Part shown: positions 1 to 8,467 of the stretch, piece after piece | How positions within the stretch are numbered: position 1 is the first letter of the stretch | Layout: the number at the start of each line of letters is the position of its first letter | Source: Opitutus sp. | GTDB taxonomy: Bacteria > Verrucomicrobiota > Verrucomicrobiia > Opitutales > Opitutaceae | Length of the DNA: 35,430 nt | NCBI GenBank assembly: GCA_013821985.1 | Contig: PNJQ01000037.1 | Coordinates: forward strand, 1-35,430 | Direction: 5' to 3' | The notes under the pieces: generated by a model | The model's input: only the letters and a program-made list of their open reading frames with translations | What the model was told of the DNA's origin: nothing | Databases searched by the model: none | Program-made: the position numbers and the translations under genes

Positions 1-24
1 GCGGCGCAGCGCAGCCTGCGGCGC

Positions 25-543
25 ATGGCTCCGAAAAAGCGTGCTCCCCAAGTTTGCATCCTCGGCAGCGCGGAGCCCGGCTCCGCCGCCTATGAACTCG
101 CGGGCGCCGCGGGAGAATTCCTCGCGCGCAGCGGCGTGACCGTCGTCAGCGGCTGTGGCGCGCCGGCGACGCGCGTGGCCGCCGAACGCGCGCTGGCCGC
201 CGGCGGCACCGTGGTTTCCATCGTGCCGCACGACGAGATCGGCGTGAAGGATTGGCCCTGTTCCGTGCTGATTCCCAGCGGGATGGGCGATGCGCGCAAT
301 CTCCTCATGGCTCTCGCGGGCGACGCCTGCCTCGTGATCGGCGGACGCGCCGGCACGAAATCAGAAGTGTGTCTCGCGTGGCTGCACCGGCGTCCCCTGC
401 TCCCGCTCACCGGGTGCGGCGGCTGGTCGGACACTCTCGAACGCGATCCGCCCGACGAACGGAATAACTCGCCCATCCTGCCCTGGAGTTCCGTCGCGGA
501 ACTCGAAGCCCAACTTACGTCGCTCGGCCTGTTGCGCGCATGA
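25..543 (+). CDS. LOG-like Rossmann-fold nucleotide-binding protein (TIGR00725-like)
   Basis: The 172-residue protein looks like a single Rossmann-type domain of the SLOG/LOG (lysine decarboxylase-like, DprA-related) superfamily. The N-terminus has a beta strand then a Gly/Ser loop (CILGSAEPGS, residues 11-20). A second glycine turn is VVSGCGAP near 40-47. The diagnostic segment is VIGGRAGTKSEV near 104-115, matching the GG-x-GT-x-x-E phosphate-binding motif. The length fits the short TIGR00725 group. Members of that group bind nucleotides or hydrolyse nucleotide derivatives, but the substrate here cannot be read from sequence. It is cytosolic, with no signal peptide. It converges with the ACT-domain gene 22 bases downstream. 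The ATG is only 24 bases from the window edge, so an earlier start cannot be excluded. Confidence 0.8.
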   Translation: MAPKKRAPQVCILGSAEPGSAAYELAGAAGEFLARSGVTVVSGCGAPATRVAAERALAAGGTVVSIVPHDEIGVKDWPCSVLIPSGMGDARNLLMALAGDACLVIGGRAGTKSEVCLAWLHRRPLLPLTGCGGWSDTLERDPPDERNNSPILPWSSVAELEAQLTSLGLLRA

Positions 544-565
544 GCGCATCCGCCGACCGGCGCCG

Positions 566-964
566 TCAACGCGCGGGCCGCTCGCTCATCCACGCCGCCG
601 CCACGGCCCGGCCCTTCGCGACATCGTCGACGACGAGCACCAATTGGTGATCGTGGTCGCTGTAGAGCACCTCGATGTTCACGCCGGCTTGCGCCATGCG
701 GCGCGTGAGCTTGCCGAGTTGACCGGGTTCGTCCTGGCGCAGACGTTGCACGACGACGTCGCGCACGACCACGACGCGGATGCCGGCTGCAGTCAATGCC
801 CCGCGCGCGGCCGCGCCGTCGGCCACGAGAAAATGCGCCACGCCCACGCCCTGCACGACCCAGGCACCGCCGCCCTCGACGCTCACGCCGGCGCGACCGA
901 GCGCTTCGCCCATATCCGCCAGCGTGCCCGGGCGGTTGTCCAATTCGATGGTGACATCCTGCAT
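566..964 (-). CDS. ACT-domain protein (two ACT modules)
   Basis: The 132-residue protein is built from two ACT-like modules. The first (about 1-66) begins with VTIELDNRPGTLADM, the usual strand-loop-helix ACT signature with a conserved N-x-P-G turn. The second (about 70-130) has QDEPGQLGKLTRRMAQAGVNIE. ACT domains bind amino acids or other small ligands and control enzymes allosterically. A stand-alone ACT pair with no catalytic domain is probably a ligand-sensing regulatory protein. I chose ATG 964 because the in-frame extension up to 1063 or 1138 encodes Arg/Ala/Pro-rich low-complexity sequence and the latter overlaps the upstream lipoprotein gene. It is last in a minus-strand series of genes. 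The ligand is unknown. Confidence 0.82.
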   Translation of the reverse strand: MQDVTIELDNRPGTLADMGEALGRAGVSVEGGGAWVVQGVGVAHFLVADGAAARGALTAAGIRVVVVRDVVVQRLRQDEPGQLGKLTRRMAQAGVNIEVLYSDHDHQLVLVVDDVAKGRAVAAAWMSERPAR

Positions 965-1082
965 TCGACCATTCGGGCGAGCCGCGGGTCGCGATGCACG
1001 CGCAAACTTCCCGCGCACGCGGTGCACCGCAGGTTGCGGCGGAGCGCTGTATCGCTCGGCCATCGAGGCCCCGCGCGACGAC

Positions 1083-1532
1083 TCACCAACGCCGGTCGTA
1101 GCGCGGATCGTAGCGGTCGCCGGCGCGACGCCACCCACGCGGGTAATTGCGGATGACCTCGCGATGATGGCGCACCGGCGAGTCGCGGAATTCGAGATGC
1201 ACGGACGGTGTGGACAGCAACACGTTCACATCGAATCCCCGAGGCCGCGGACTGCGCACCCAGCGCCCGCGATCGACGTAGATATACTCGCCGCGGTAAC
1301 GGTCGTAATAGACCTCGTAGTCCGGAAAATAATCGTAGCCGGCGCGGTGAACCGCGGGACCCGGAGCGGGCGAGGAAAAGCCCGGACCATCGTAGCCGAT
1401 CGGACGCTCGCGTTCGTAGTAGCCGTAGCTCGGTCCACCGATCTCGCTCGCGCAGCCGGCCAGCCAAAGCACCGCCGCCCCGAGCCCGAGCGCACGGCAC
1501 CACGACGCGGAAAAATTGGAGTGCGTGTTCAT
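1083..1532 (-). CDS. Tyr/Arg-rich outer-surface lipoprotein
   Basis: The 149-residue protein starts with a lipoprotein signal peptide: charged start, hydrophobic stretch (ALGLGAAVLWLAGC) and lipobox LAGC, with the lipidated Cys near residue 27. The mature part is rich in Tyr, Arg, Pro and Asp (for example YYDRYRGEYIYVDRGRW) and has no recognisable catalytic motif. The composition resembles other short envelope lipoproteins with Tyr/Gly/Arg-rich tails. It is probably anchored to a membrane facing the periplasm. It lies between the STM3941-like membrane protein upstream (105-base gap) and the ACT gene downstream on the same strand. I do not recognise a named family and propose no function. Confidence 0.78.
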   Translation of the reverse strand: MNTHSNFSASWCRALGLGAAVLWLAGCASEIGGPSYGYYERERPIGYDGPGFSSPAPGPAVHRAGYDYFPDYEVYYDRYRGEYIYVDRGRWVRSPRPRGFDVNVLLSTPSVHLEFRDSPVRHHREVIRNYPRGWRRAGDRYDPRYDRRW

Positions 1533-1637
1533 GGAGCACCCTACTCCGCCCCGCCGCGCCCGCTATGGGGCGCCCTGCGGAGGCGCGCCGCCGTGGTTCA
1601 CCCCGGGAGCGTCCGGCAATCCTCCAAGCCGCTCGCC

Positions 1638-2195
1638 TCACCGCGCGCGGCGCAACCTTTCCTGCATCATCGCCACGATCCGGTCGTGCTCGCGTCCGAA
1701 CTCCCCGGATTGAAAGACCAGCGGCGTGCCGGATTGGAATTGCCGCATTTCGAAAAGCGCGTGCAGGGCCAGAGGGCGGCGGGCAATGAAGGAGCGCGGA
1801 TCCTTCAGATAGACGCCGAGCACCTTGCGGCGGTTCTGGTCGCCGTTGCCAGTGGCGACCGTCGTGTATTTGAGCTCCTCCACGTCGGCCCAGCGCACCC
1901 AGCCGGTGCTCACCCCGGCTGGCGCATATTCGAAGCCGTCATCCGTCAGGCGAAACGTCACCGGACGGCGGATCAGGCGATACAGCGTCACACCGGTGAA
2001 AAAGACGCCGATGAGCGTGAACGTGCCAAACATCACCTGTTCGAACAGGCCGACCTCCACGGGCTCGAACTCGAACGGCAAGAGTTCCTTCTCCGGCAGA
2101 AAAATCACATCGATGAACACCGCCGTCAGTGCGACGGTGGCGACGAGCACGATCAGTTGCGGCCAGCGGGGCGGGCGGTATTCGAAGGAGGACAT
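1638..2195 (-). CDS. Small membrane protein, STM3941-family-like
   Basis: The 185-residue protein has two predicted membrane helices in its first 75 residues (LIVLVATVALTAVFIDVIF and MFGTFTLIGVFFTGVTLY). A soluble beta-rich domain follows. That tail has the pattern of STM3941-type proteins: VTFRLTDDGFEY, then GWVRWADVEEL, a KVLGVYLKDPRSFI segment, and a final helix. These tails are thought to resemble PH-like or DUF304 folds. The role is unknown; it is an inner-membrane protein with a cytosolic tail. I used ATG 2195 because it places the first helix near the N-terminus. ATG 2216 is seven codons upstream and possible. It follows the symporter gene on the same strand after a 126-base gap. Confidence 0.75.
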   Translation of the reverse strand: MSSFEYRPPRWPQLIVLVATVALTAVFIDVIFLPEKELLPFEFEPVEVGLFEQVMFGTFTLIGVFFTGVTLYRLIRRPVTFRLTDDGFEYAPAGVSTGWVRWADVEELKYTTVATGNGDQNRRKVLGVYLKDPRSFIARRPLALHALFEMRQFQSGTPLVFQSGEFGREHDRIVAMMQERLRRAR

Positions 2196-2321
2196 GGGGT
2201 TCGGGTCCGCGATCATGCGGGCTCGACGTTCGAGGAAAAGCGATTTTTCGTCCGCCACCGCACCGATCACGCGCGCGCCGGCAAATCGGCGACGAAGACG
2301 CCGCGGGCGTCCGCGCCCCGG

Positions 2322-3863
2322 CTAATCCGGCCGGCGCTCCGACCCGAACGCCCGCGCGAGGGCGGCGACGCCCAGCGTGACCAGCGTGCCGATCAGCGTG
2401 AACCACGGCCAGAACACCTCGCCGCCGAACGTCGCCAGCCACCATCCGCGCAGCGCAGGAATGTTCGCCGGCCAGTAAAGCAGGTTCATGGTCGCGACCG
2501 ACACGAGCATGCCGGTGATGACGGCGCGCCCGCCGATGCCGCGCACAAAGAGCGCAAGAATCATCCCACCGAGCAGCGCGCCGCTCGCCAGCCCCCGCAA
2601 CGAAAACGCGGCGTTCAACACGAACTGCACCTCGCGTGTCAGCCACGCGACGCCCACGAGCGCGGCGCCCCAGAGCACGGTCGAGCGCTTGCTCCACGCG
2701 AGCAGCGTCGCCTCAGTCATCCGCGGCACGAGCGGACGGACAAAATCCATTGTCGAAACCGAAGAGAGCGCGCTCAACGCGGAGCTGATCGATGACATCG
2801 CTGCAGCCAAAATTGCCACAATGAGAAATCCCTTCAGCACATGCGGCACCTCCGTGAGCATGAAAATCGGAAACACGAAATCCGTCGCCTTGATGCCCGG
2901 CCGGCTCTCCGGCAGCGGAATCTGCATCGGATGCGCTTGGTAGAACGCCCACAGCAGCACGCCCACGAGCAGGAAAATGAGCATGAGCGGAAAAATCAGC
3001 GCCGCACTCAGGATGAGCGCCTTCCGGCCCTCGGCCACCGTGCGGCACGCGAGCACGCGCTGCACGATCAGCTGCTCGGCGCCGTGCGAGGACATCACCA
3101 TCACCGTGCCGCCGAGCAGACCCATCCACAGGTTGAACGGCATGCCGAATGAAAACGCGGTGTTCAACCACTCGAGTTTACCCGCCGCCCGCGCCGCTTC
3201 CATCGCGCCCGCCCAGCCGCCGTCGATCAGCGTCGGCACGTAGCCGAGCACATAGAGTCCGCCGCCGAAAAACAGCGCGAACTGCACGGCGTCGGTCCAG
3301 ATCACCGCCTTCATCCCGCCGAGGTAGGTGTAGATCAGCGAAAGCACGACGAAGAGCAGGATCGCGCCGAGGATCGGATCGACCAGTCCGCCGAGACTGC
3401 ACACCGTTTCACCCAGCAGGAGCCGCACGGGGATGCACGCGACATAGACGCGCACGCCCGCCGAAAGGGTTTCGAGAAACAAAAACAATCCGCCTGCGAG
3501 CCGGCGCGGCGCCACACCGAGCCGTTCTTCGAGCAGCTGGTAGGGCGAATAGATTTCGCCACGAAGGTAGCGCGGCACCATCACGACCGCAAGGATCACC
3601 CGCGCGATCACGTAGCCGATGATCATCTGGATGAACATCAGGTTGCCGCCGAAGGCGATCGCCGGCACGCCGATGATCGTCAGCGCGCTCGTCTCCGTCG
3701 CGATGATCGAAAAACCGATTGCCCACCACGGCGTGTCGCGGCTGCCGAGAAAATAGTCGCGCGTGCTGCGCTGGTCGCGTCCGAACCACACGCCGAGCGC
3801 GATCATGGCGCCGAGGTAGAGGAGAATGACGACCCAATCGCCGGCGCTGAAATAGTCGTTCAT
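2322..3863 (-). CDS. Sodium:solute symporter (SSS family)
   Basis: The 513-residue polytopic protein matches the SSS/SSF fold in length and in its string of about 13 hydrophobic segments. Family features include an N-terminal DWVVILLYLGAMIALGVWFG helix, the RSTRDYFLGSRDTPWWAIGFSIIATETSALT segment (split here at DYFLG and ATETSALT) that forms the first half of the inverted repeat with Ser/Thr residues near the sodium site, and YTYLGGMKAVIWTDAVQ in the middle. The last is the conserved YT-x-x-GG-x-x-A-V-x-x-TD signature. Such proteins import sugars, amino acids, sialic acid or inositol with sodium. The substrate cannot be assigned from sequence. It starts at ATG 3863, 57 bases after the FKBP gene, and may be cotranscribed with it. 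No catabolic gene next to it hints at the substrate. Confidence 0.93.
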   Translation of the reverse strand: MNDYFSAGDWVVILLYLGAMIALGVWFGRDQRSTRDYFLGSRDTPWWAIGFSIIATETSALTIIGVPAIAFGGNLMFIQMIIGYVIARVILAVVMVPRYLRGEIYSPYQLLEERLGVAPRRLAGGLFLFLETLSAGVRVYVACIPVRLLLGETVCSLGGLVDPILGAILLFVVLSLIYTYLGGMKAVIWTDAVQFALFFGGGLYVLGYVPTLIDGGWAGAMEAARAAGKLEWLNTAFSFGMPFNLWMGLLGGTVMVMSSHGAEQLIVQRVLACRTVAEGRKALILSAALIFPLMLIFLLVGVLLWAFYQAHPMQIPLPESRPGIKATDFVFPIFMLTEVPHVLKGFLIVAILAAAMSSISSALSALSSVSTMDFVRPLVPRMTEATLLAWSKRSTVLWGAALVGVAWLTREVQFVLNAAFSLRGLASGALLGGMILALFVRGIGGRAVITGMLVSVATMNLLYWPANIPALRGWWLATFGGEVFWPWFTLIGTLVTLGVAALARAFGSERRPD

Positions 3864-3920
3864 GTCGCGGCGCGAGGAAGCGCGAACCCCGCGAGGTTGG
3901 CGAGCGGAAAGCCGCGCGCT

Positions 3921-4406
3921 TCAGGGATTCACCGCGAGCAACTCGACTTCGAAAATCAGCGCGGAATTTGGCGGGATGTTGCCGGCCTTGAGTCCGCCGT
4001 AGCCCAAATGCGGCGGGATATAGAAGATGCCTTTGCCACCCGGCTTCAGCGCCGGCATCGCCGCTGCCCAGCCGGTGATCAGGTGCTGCACGAGAAAATC
4101 GTTCGGTTTACCGCGCTGGTAGGAGCTGTCGAACTCCGTGCCGTCGATCAGACGGCCCACGTAATTGACGCGCACGCGGTCCGTGCGCGTCGGCGCCGTG
4201 CCGTCGCCCGGCACCAGCACCTCGATGCCGAGGCCGCTGTCGCGCCATGCGATGCCCGGCTTGTGCGCGAGCTCGACGCCGAACCATTTCTCGCGCCGCT
4301 CCTCCGCCACCGACTTCTGCGGCGTGGCGGGCGCCTCAGGTTGTTTGGGACCGCAGCCCGCCAGAGGAATGAACGCAAGAACCAGGACGACTCGCAAAGC
4401 GCGCAT
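3921..4406 (-). CDS. FKBP-type peptidyl-prolyl cis-trans isomerase, lipoprotein
   Basis: The 161-residue protein has a lipoprotein signal (hydrophobic stretch then LAGC, Cys near 18) followed by a spacer and one FKBP domain (about residues 62-159). FKBP hallmarks are RVRVNYVGRLIDGTEFDSS, a GWAAAMPALKPGGKGIFYIP core and the flap and final strand LGYGG...IPPNSALIFEVELL. It should catalyse Xaa-Pro cis-trans isomerisation and assist folding of exported proteins while anchored in the envelope. ATG 4406 gives a clean lipobox at the expected place; ATG 4433 would add nine residues before the signal. It sits 50 bases after the hydrolase gene and 57 before the symporter gene, all on the minus strand. 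Confidence 0.93.
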   Translation of the reverse strand: MRALRVVLVLAFIPLAGCGPKQPEAPATPQKSVAEERREKWFGVELAHKPGIAWRDSGLGIEVLVPGDGTAPTRTDRVRVNYVGRLIDGTEFDSSYQRGKPNDFLVQHLITGWAAAMPALKPGGKGIFYIPPHLGYGGLKAGNIPPNSALIFEVELLAVNP

Positions 4407-4456
4407 GTCGTCAACGATGACTTTCGAGCGCATCAGCTCCAGCCTGAAGCGGCGGG

Positions 4457-5593
4457 TCAGATAAAACGGTCGAGCGCCTGCGAACGCCAGGTCGCCGATT
4501 TGTGAGTCGTGCTGTGCGAGACGAACCAAAGTGGCAGGACGTGTTCCGGAATCGTGCCGGGCGGAAACCGTTGTCCTCCGCGATCCGCGAGGATCACGAG
4601 ATCGAATTGGATACGGATGGATTGAACCGAGCCGACATTGGCGAGGCATGGTTGCCGCATCGGCGCGCCCCAATGCACCGGACAGCTCAGCAGCAGCAGC
4701 CGGTCGATCTGCAATCCCCACCACGTCGCCATCATCGTCATGTTGCCGCCGTGGCTGTGCGTGATGACATCGAGCGCGAGGTCCTCGTGGCACGATTGCC
4801 AATGCACGAGATTCTTCGCCGCGACTTCGTGAGCAAAGAGGCTGTAGCCGCCCTCCCACTCGTAGAAATCGGGCGCATGGTAGGTGTCCGGCCGGGACCC
4901 GCGCAGCAAATAATCATGCAGGTCGCCGCCCGGGCGCCACCAAGTGTCAGGCATGCCAGTGTGAATCGACCAGCTCGGAGGCATCGTGCCGTTCACGATC
5001 AGGCAGGTCTTCTGGCCGCCGCGGTGTCCGGATTCCGGAGCGGCCTGGCGCACCGATTCGACCGGCAGCGTCTGCCAGCGGGCGAGCGCGGTCGTGGCGA
5101 TTTCTGCGACCAACCGGTCTTCGGTCTCGACGAGTTCCCGCACAAGTTCACGCCGGAAAAATCGGTGCGGAGCGAAATGGTCGCCGGCCGAAACCAACGC
5201 GGCCACCCGCACCAGCTGATTGGGTGAGGACAATCCCAACTCGATCGCAACTCCGGCGTTTTCGGGCGTCGGTTCCTCAAACGTCGTGCGCGCCGCTTCA
5301 AACGCCGCCTTACGCCATTCCTCGCTCGGCACGAACGGGAACGAAAACCGTCCGCGCCCCGCGTTGCGAATTCGCTCGTAAGTGAAGGGTTCGTTCCGCG
5401 GCGGAACCCGCGGGAGAGGATACTGCTCCGCATGCAACGCGGACGTGAGGACCTCATCGCGCCAACGCCGGTCGAGCAATGAACCCAGCGCGAGATAGAA
5501 CGCGGCCTGTGCCGCTGCGGCAAACAGGCCGTCCTCGAGAAATGCCTCGGGCGCTCGCAAAGGGACTTCGATTAACGGGTAGTCATCCTTCAT
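4457..5593 (-). CDS. Alpha/beta-hydrolase-like protein with long N-terminal helical region
   Basis: The 378-residue protein has a mostly helical N-terminal half (about 1-195). It contains SPNQLVRVAALVSAG and ELVETEDRLVAEIATTALARW, which read like HEAT-type helical repeats. The C-terminal half is an alpha/beta-hydrolase core: strand CLIVNGTMPP, nucleophile elbow ITHSHGGNM with Ser near residue 280, a later Asp in FDLVILADRGG, and a final His in VSHSTTHKS. The elbow is H-S-H-G-G, as in lipase-like members, instead of the common G-x-S-x-G. The catalytic Ser-Asp-His assignment is inference. No signal peptide is evident. ATG 5593 is preferred over upstream GTG 5770, whose extra residues are low-complexity and would enter the divergent promoter region. 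It is the first gene of a minus-strand run. Confidence 0.78.
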   Translation of the reverse strand: MKDDYPLIEVPLRAPEAFLEDGLFAAAAQAAFYLALGSLLDRRWRDEVLTSALHAEQYPLPRVPPRNEPFTYERIRNAGRGRFSFPFVPSEEWRKAAFEAARTTFEEPTPENAGVAIELGLSSPNQLVRVAALVSAGDHFAPHRFFRRELVRELVETEDRLVAEIATTALARWQTLPVESVRQAAPESGHRGGQKTCLIVNGTMPPSWSIHTGMPDTWWRPGGDLHDYLLRGSRPDTYHAPDFYEWEGGYSLFAHEVAAKNLVHWQSCHEDLALDVITHSHGGNMTMMATWWGLQIDRLLLLSCPVHWGAPMRQPCLANVGSVQSIRIQFDLVILADRGGQRFPPGTIPEHVLPLWFVSHSTTHKSATWRSQALDRFI

Positions 5594-5773
5594 AGGTATT
5601 TCGCCGCGTGGCCCGACGCGAGGATGGGGGCATGGTTGGCACGGCGCGGCCCGGTGCGCAACGGTCAATCCGACCATCGCAGGCGGCCCGCCGCCCGGTA
5701 GCCGTCCGGCCCACTCCGGCCGGCCCGCTGCACGGACGAGCGAAAGTCGGTAATCTCGGCGTTCCTCCACGCC
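5594..5773. promoter_or_regulatory. Divergent intergenic region between hydrolase and MBOAT genes
   Basis: These 180 bases separate two genes that point away from each other, so promoters for both must lie here or inside the neighbouring genes. The sequence is very GC-rich and I cannot point to a convincing -35/-10 pair or operator. Confidence 0.4.
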
Positions 5774-7198
5774 ATGATCTTCAATTCACTCACGTTTGTC
5801 GTGTTCTTCGCCGTCGTGCTCGGCGCCTACTGGGCACTGCGCAGCTGGTCGGCCCGCAAGAACCTCCTGCTCGTTGCGAGCTATGTCTTCTACGGAGCCT
5901 GGAATCCGCCGTTCGTCCTCCTGCTGATGCTCTCGACGCTGATCGACTATGTCGCCGGTGCCCGCATGGCGGCCGAGACTCGACCCGCCGCACGCAAGAC
6001 CTGGCTCGCGCTCAGTCTCATCGCGAACCTCGGCCTGCTGGGCTATTTCAAATACGGCAACTTCCTCCTCGAAAATTTCCAGGCGCTGCTCGCGCTCGGT
6101 GGCATCACTTATGTCGTGCCGAAGCTCAGCATCGTGCTGCCGGTGGGCATTTCGTTCTACACGTTCCAGACGCTGTCCTACTCGCTCGACATCTACCGCG
6201 GGCACCTGCAACCGGCGCGCTCGCTGCGCGACTTCGCGCTCTACGTCACGTTTTTCCCGCAACTCGTCGCCGGCCCGATCGTGCGCGCGGTGGATTTTCT
6301 CCCGCAAATGGTGCGCGAGCGCACGGCACAAACGGGGCGTCTCAGCTGGGGGCTGTTTCTCATGACCCTCGGCCTGTTTCAAAAGGTTGTGCTCGCCGAC
6401 GTGTTGCTCAGCGGCGCGGCGGACAAGGTCTTCGGCTTCCAGGGGCCGCTGGCGAGTCTCGACGCGTGGGCCGGTGTGATGGCGTTCTCGGGCCAAATCT
6501 TCTTCGACTTCGCGGGCTACTCGACGTGCGCCATCGGCGCGGCGCTGTGCTTCGGTTTTTCGATGGGCGACAATTTCCGCGCGCCCTACGCCGCCGTCGG
6601 CTTCTCGGATTTCTGGCGCCGCTGGCACATCTCGCTCTCCACGTTTCTGCGCGACTACCTCTACATTCCGCTCGGCGGCAATCGCGCCGGACTCGCGCGC
6701 GCGCTGCTCAATCTGCTGATCGTGATGTTCCTAGGCGGACTCTGGCACGGAGCGGCGTGGACCTTTGTCGCGTGGGGCGTCGTGCACGGCCTCTGTCTCG
6801 TCATCGAGCGCGTGCTCGCCGCGGTCTTCAAGCCCGCCAGGTGGACCGACTCGCTCGCGGTGCAAGTGGCGCTCGGGCTCGTGACGTTTGTCGTCGTCTC
6901 GTTCGCGTGGGTGTTTTTCCGTGTGCAGGATTTCGGTGCCGCGATCCGCGTCCTCCTCGCGCTGGTTGGCGGCCTCCCCATCGCCGGCGAGGCCGTGCTG
7001 CCGATGCGCGAAATCGTGCAGGTCGCCCTGGTCATCGGCGGCTTGCTCGGCGCGCACTGGACGCTGCGCCACACGACCATCGAGCAATTCGTCAGCCGCA
7101 CGCCGCGCTGGGCGTTGACCGGCGCGTGGTCACTCATGCTTTTCACCCTCATTCTCACGCAAGGAAACGGCAATGCATTCATCTACTTCCAATTCTGA
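5774..7198 (+). CDS. MBOAT-family O-acyltransferase (AlgI-like)
   Basis: The 474-residue polytopic membrane protein belongs to the AlgI/DltB branch of membrane-bound O-acyltransferases. Landmarks are the start MIFNSLTFVVFFAVVLGAYW, the VGISFYTFQTLSYSLDIYRG segment, the FPQLVAGPIVR segment, FWRRWHISLSTFLRDYLYIPLGG (with an RWH motif), and LGGLWHGAAWTF, whose His (residue about 325) is the presumed catalytic histidine. AlgI-type proteins move acetyl groups across the inner membrane to O-acetylate exported polysaccharides or wall polymers. The gene overlaps the next one by 26 bases, suggesting translational coupling and a joint function. No polymer synthase is adjacent, so the acceptor is unknown. 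Confidence 0.94.
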   Translation: MIFNSLTFVVFFAVVLGAYWALRSWSARKNLLLVASYVFYGAWNPPFVLLLMLSTLIDYVAGARMAAETRPAARKTWLALSLIANLGLLGYFKYGNFLLENFQALLALGGITYVVPKLSIVLPVGISFYTFQTLSYSLDIYRGHLQPARSLRDFALYVTFFPQLVAGPIVRAVDFLPQMVRERTAQTGRLSWGLFLMTLGLFQKVVLADVLLSGAADKVFGFQGPLASLDAWAGVMAFSGQIFFDFAGYSTCAIGAALCFGFSMGDNFRAPYAAVGFSDFWRRWHISLSTFLRDYLYIPLGGNRAGLARALLNLLIVMFLGGLWHGAAWTFVAWGVVHGLCLVIERVLAAVFKPARWTDSLAVQVALGLVTFVVVSFAWVFFRVQDFGAAIRVLLALVGGLPIAGEAVLPMREIVQVALVIGGLLGAHWTLRHTTIEQFVSRTPRWALTGAWSLMLFTLILTQGNGNAFIYFQF

Positions 7199-8303
7199 AT
7201 TCACCCGCGACATCCCGCAGGTGCCCTGGCGCCGCGTGCTCGCGACGGTCACGGCCCTAACGCTGCTCGCCACCGCCAGCTGGGAAATCGCCGCGCGCTC
7301 GATGGGCTACGGTCCGTCGATCGACGACAACCCCGACCTCTGGGCCGAGCAGCGCGCAAAGGTGCAGCCCGACTCCATCGTGCTCGTCGGCACGTCGCGC
7401 ATGCTCTTCAACGCCGACCTTGATGTCCTGCAACGCGGACTGGGCCAGCGGCCGATCCAGCTCGCGCTTGCCGGCAGTTCGCCGTTCCCGGTGCTTGAGG
7501 ATCTTGCGCAGGACGAAACTTTCCACGGCACGGTCATTCTCGATATCGTCCCCGCGATGTTCCTTGCGCCCGCCGGGCCGCCGATGGAAGTCTCGCAAAA
7601 GGCACTGCAGCGTTACCGCGAATGGAATCACGCGCAGCGCTGGAGCCACGAGATTGGCAAGCTCGTCGATTCGCGGCTCGCGTTCATCAACAAGGACGAC
7701 CTGGCGCTCGACAAGCTGCTTGAGCGGATCGAACTCCCGGAGCGGGCCGCGTTCCGGGCGCCGCCGAAGATTCCCCCGTATTTCTTCGCGGTCGATGGCG
7801 AGCGCCGCGGCCGCATGGTCGATGAGGCCGCGATCATCGGCAGCCCGCTGCAACAGCGCGTGGCCCACGGGTGGCTGCCGCTCTTCTCGCCGCCGCCGCC
7901 GCCGTCGTTCATTCCCGCAGAAAAATTCGGCGCGATGATGCAGGCGGCCATTGAGGCACGTTTCGGCCAGACGCAGAAACTCATCGCGTCAATCCGCGCG
8001 CGGGGCGGTAAGGTGGTGTTCGTCCGCATGCCCGTGCAAGGCCCGCTCGTCGAACGCGAGGAAATGCTCGCTCCGCTCGCGCACACCTGGGCGCGACTCG
8101 TGCGCGAAAACCATGCCGCCGCGGTGAACTTTGCCGACCACGCCGAGCTGAGTTCGTTTGTTCTGCCGGAATGGTCGCACCTCAGCGCGCCGGATTCGGT
8201 CGAGTTCACCAAACGCCTCGTGCCGCACCTGCAGAACGCGCTCGCCACCGAGAGCGCCTACGTCGCGCAGCTCACCGCTCCCTTCCCCGCCGGCTCGCCG
8301 TAA
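7173..8303 (+). CDS. SGNH-like periplasmic partner of the MBOAT acyltransferase
   Basis: The 376-residue protein has an N-terminal membrane anchor (about 21-42) followed by a large periplasmic domain. Near residue 71 it carries LVGTSRMLFNADLDVL, which resembles block I of SGNH/GDSL-like acetyl-transfer proteins, and near the C-terminus EWSHLSAPDSVEF, which resembles the block V D-x-x-H segment with Glu in place of Asp. Proteins of this kind take acetyl groups delivered by an MBOAT partner and place them on the polymer. The start ATG lies inside the 3' end of the MBOAT gene and is preceded by AAGGA, a good ribosome-binding site. A strong terminator follows. The SGNH assignment rests on short motifs and genomic pairing. 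Confidence 0.75.
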   Translation: MHSSTSNSEFTRDIPQVPWRRVLATVTALTLLATASWEIAARSMGYGPSIDDNPDLWAEQRAKVQPDSIVLVGTSRMLFNADLDVLQRGLGQRPIQLALAGSSPFPVLEDLAQDETFHGTVILDIVPAMFLAPAGPPMEVSQKALQRYREWNHAQRWSHEIGKLVDSRLAFINKDDLALDKLLERIELPERAAFRAPPKIPPYFFAVDGERRGRMVDEAAIIGSPLQQRVAHGWLPLFSPPPPPSFIPAEKFGAMMQAAIEARFGQTQKLIASIRARGGKVVFVRMPVQGPLVEREEMLAPLAHTWARLVRENHAAAVNFADHAELSSFVLPEWSHLSAPDSVEFTKRLVPHLQNALATESAYVAQLTAPFPAGSP

Positions 8304-8334
8304 CGCCGCCTCACTCTGTCAGTTTCGCCGTGTC

Positions 8335-8369
8335 CCGCCGCAGCTGCCCGCTGCGGCGGTTTTGTTTTC
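8335..8369 (+). terminator. Rho-independent terminator after the MBOAT pair
   Basis: A perfect 9-bp stem (CCGCCGCAG pairing with CTGCGGCGG) encloses a 7-base loop and is followed by TTTTGTTTT. It sits 31 bases after the SGNH-like gene and would end that transcript. Confidence 0.88.
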
Positions 8370-8467
8370 AATGGAAGGAACGAACCCATTCCGGAGAAAA
8401 GCGATGCCCGAGCGTTCGTCCCAGACGCCTGTCCGACGGCGCGAACGATAAATCCCCAAACGGCACT

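Noticed and set aside
780-2795. 671-residue open frame on the plus strand
   Set aside because: It crosses four minus-strand genes with recognisable features and is rich in Arg, Pro and Ala without any motif.
7889-7905. Short GCC trinucleotide repeat
   Set aside because: It encodes a run of prolines within the SGNH-like protein and is ordinary in GC-rich coding DNA.
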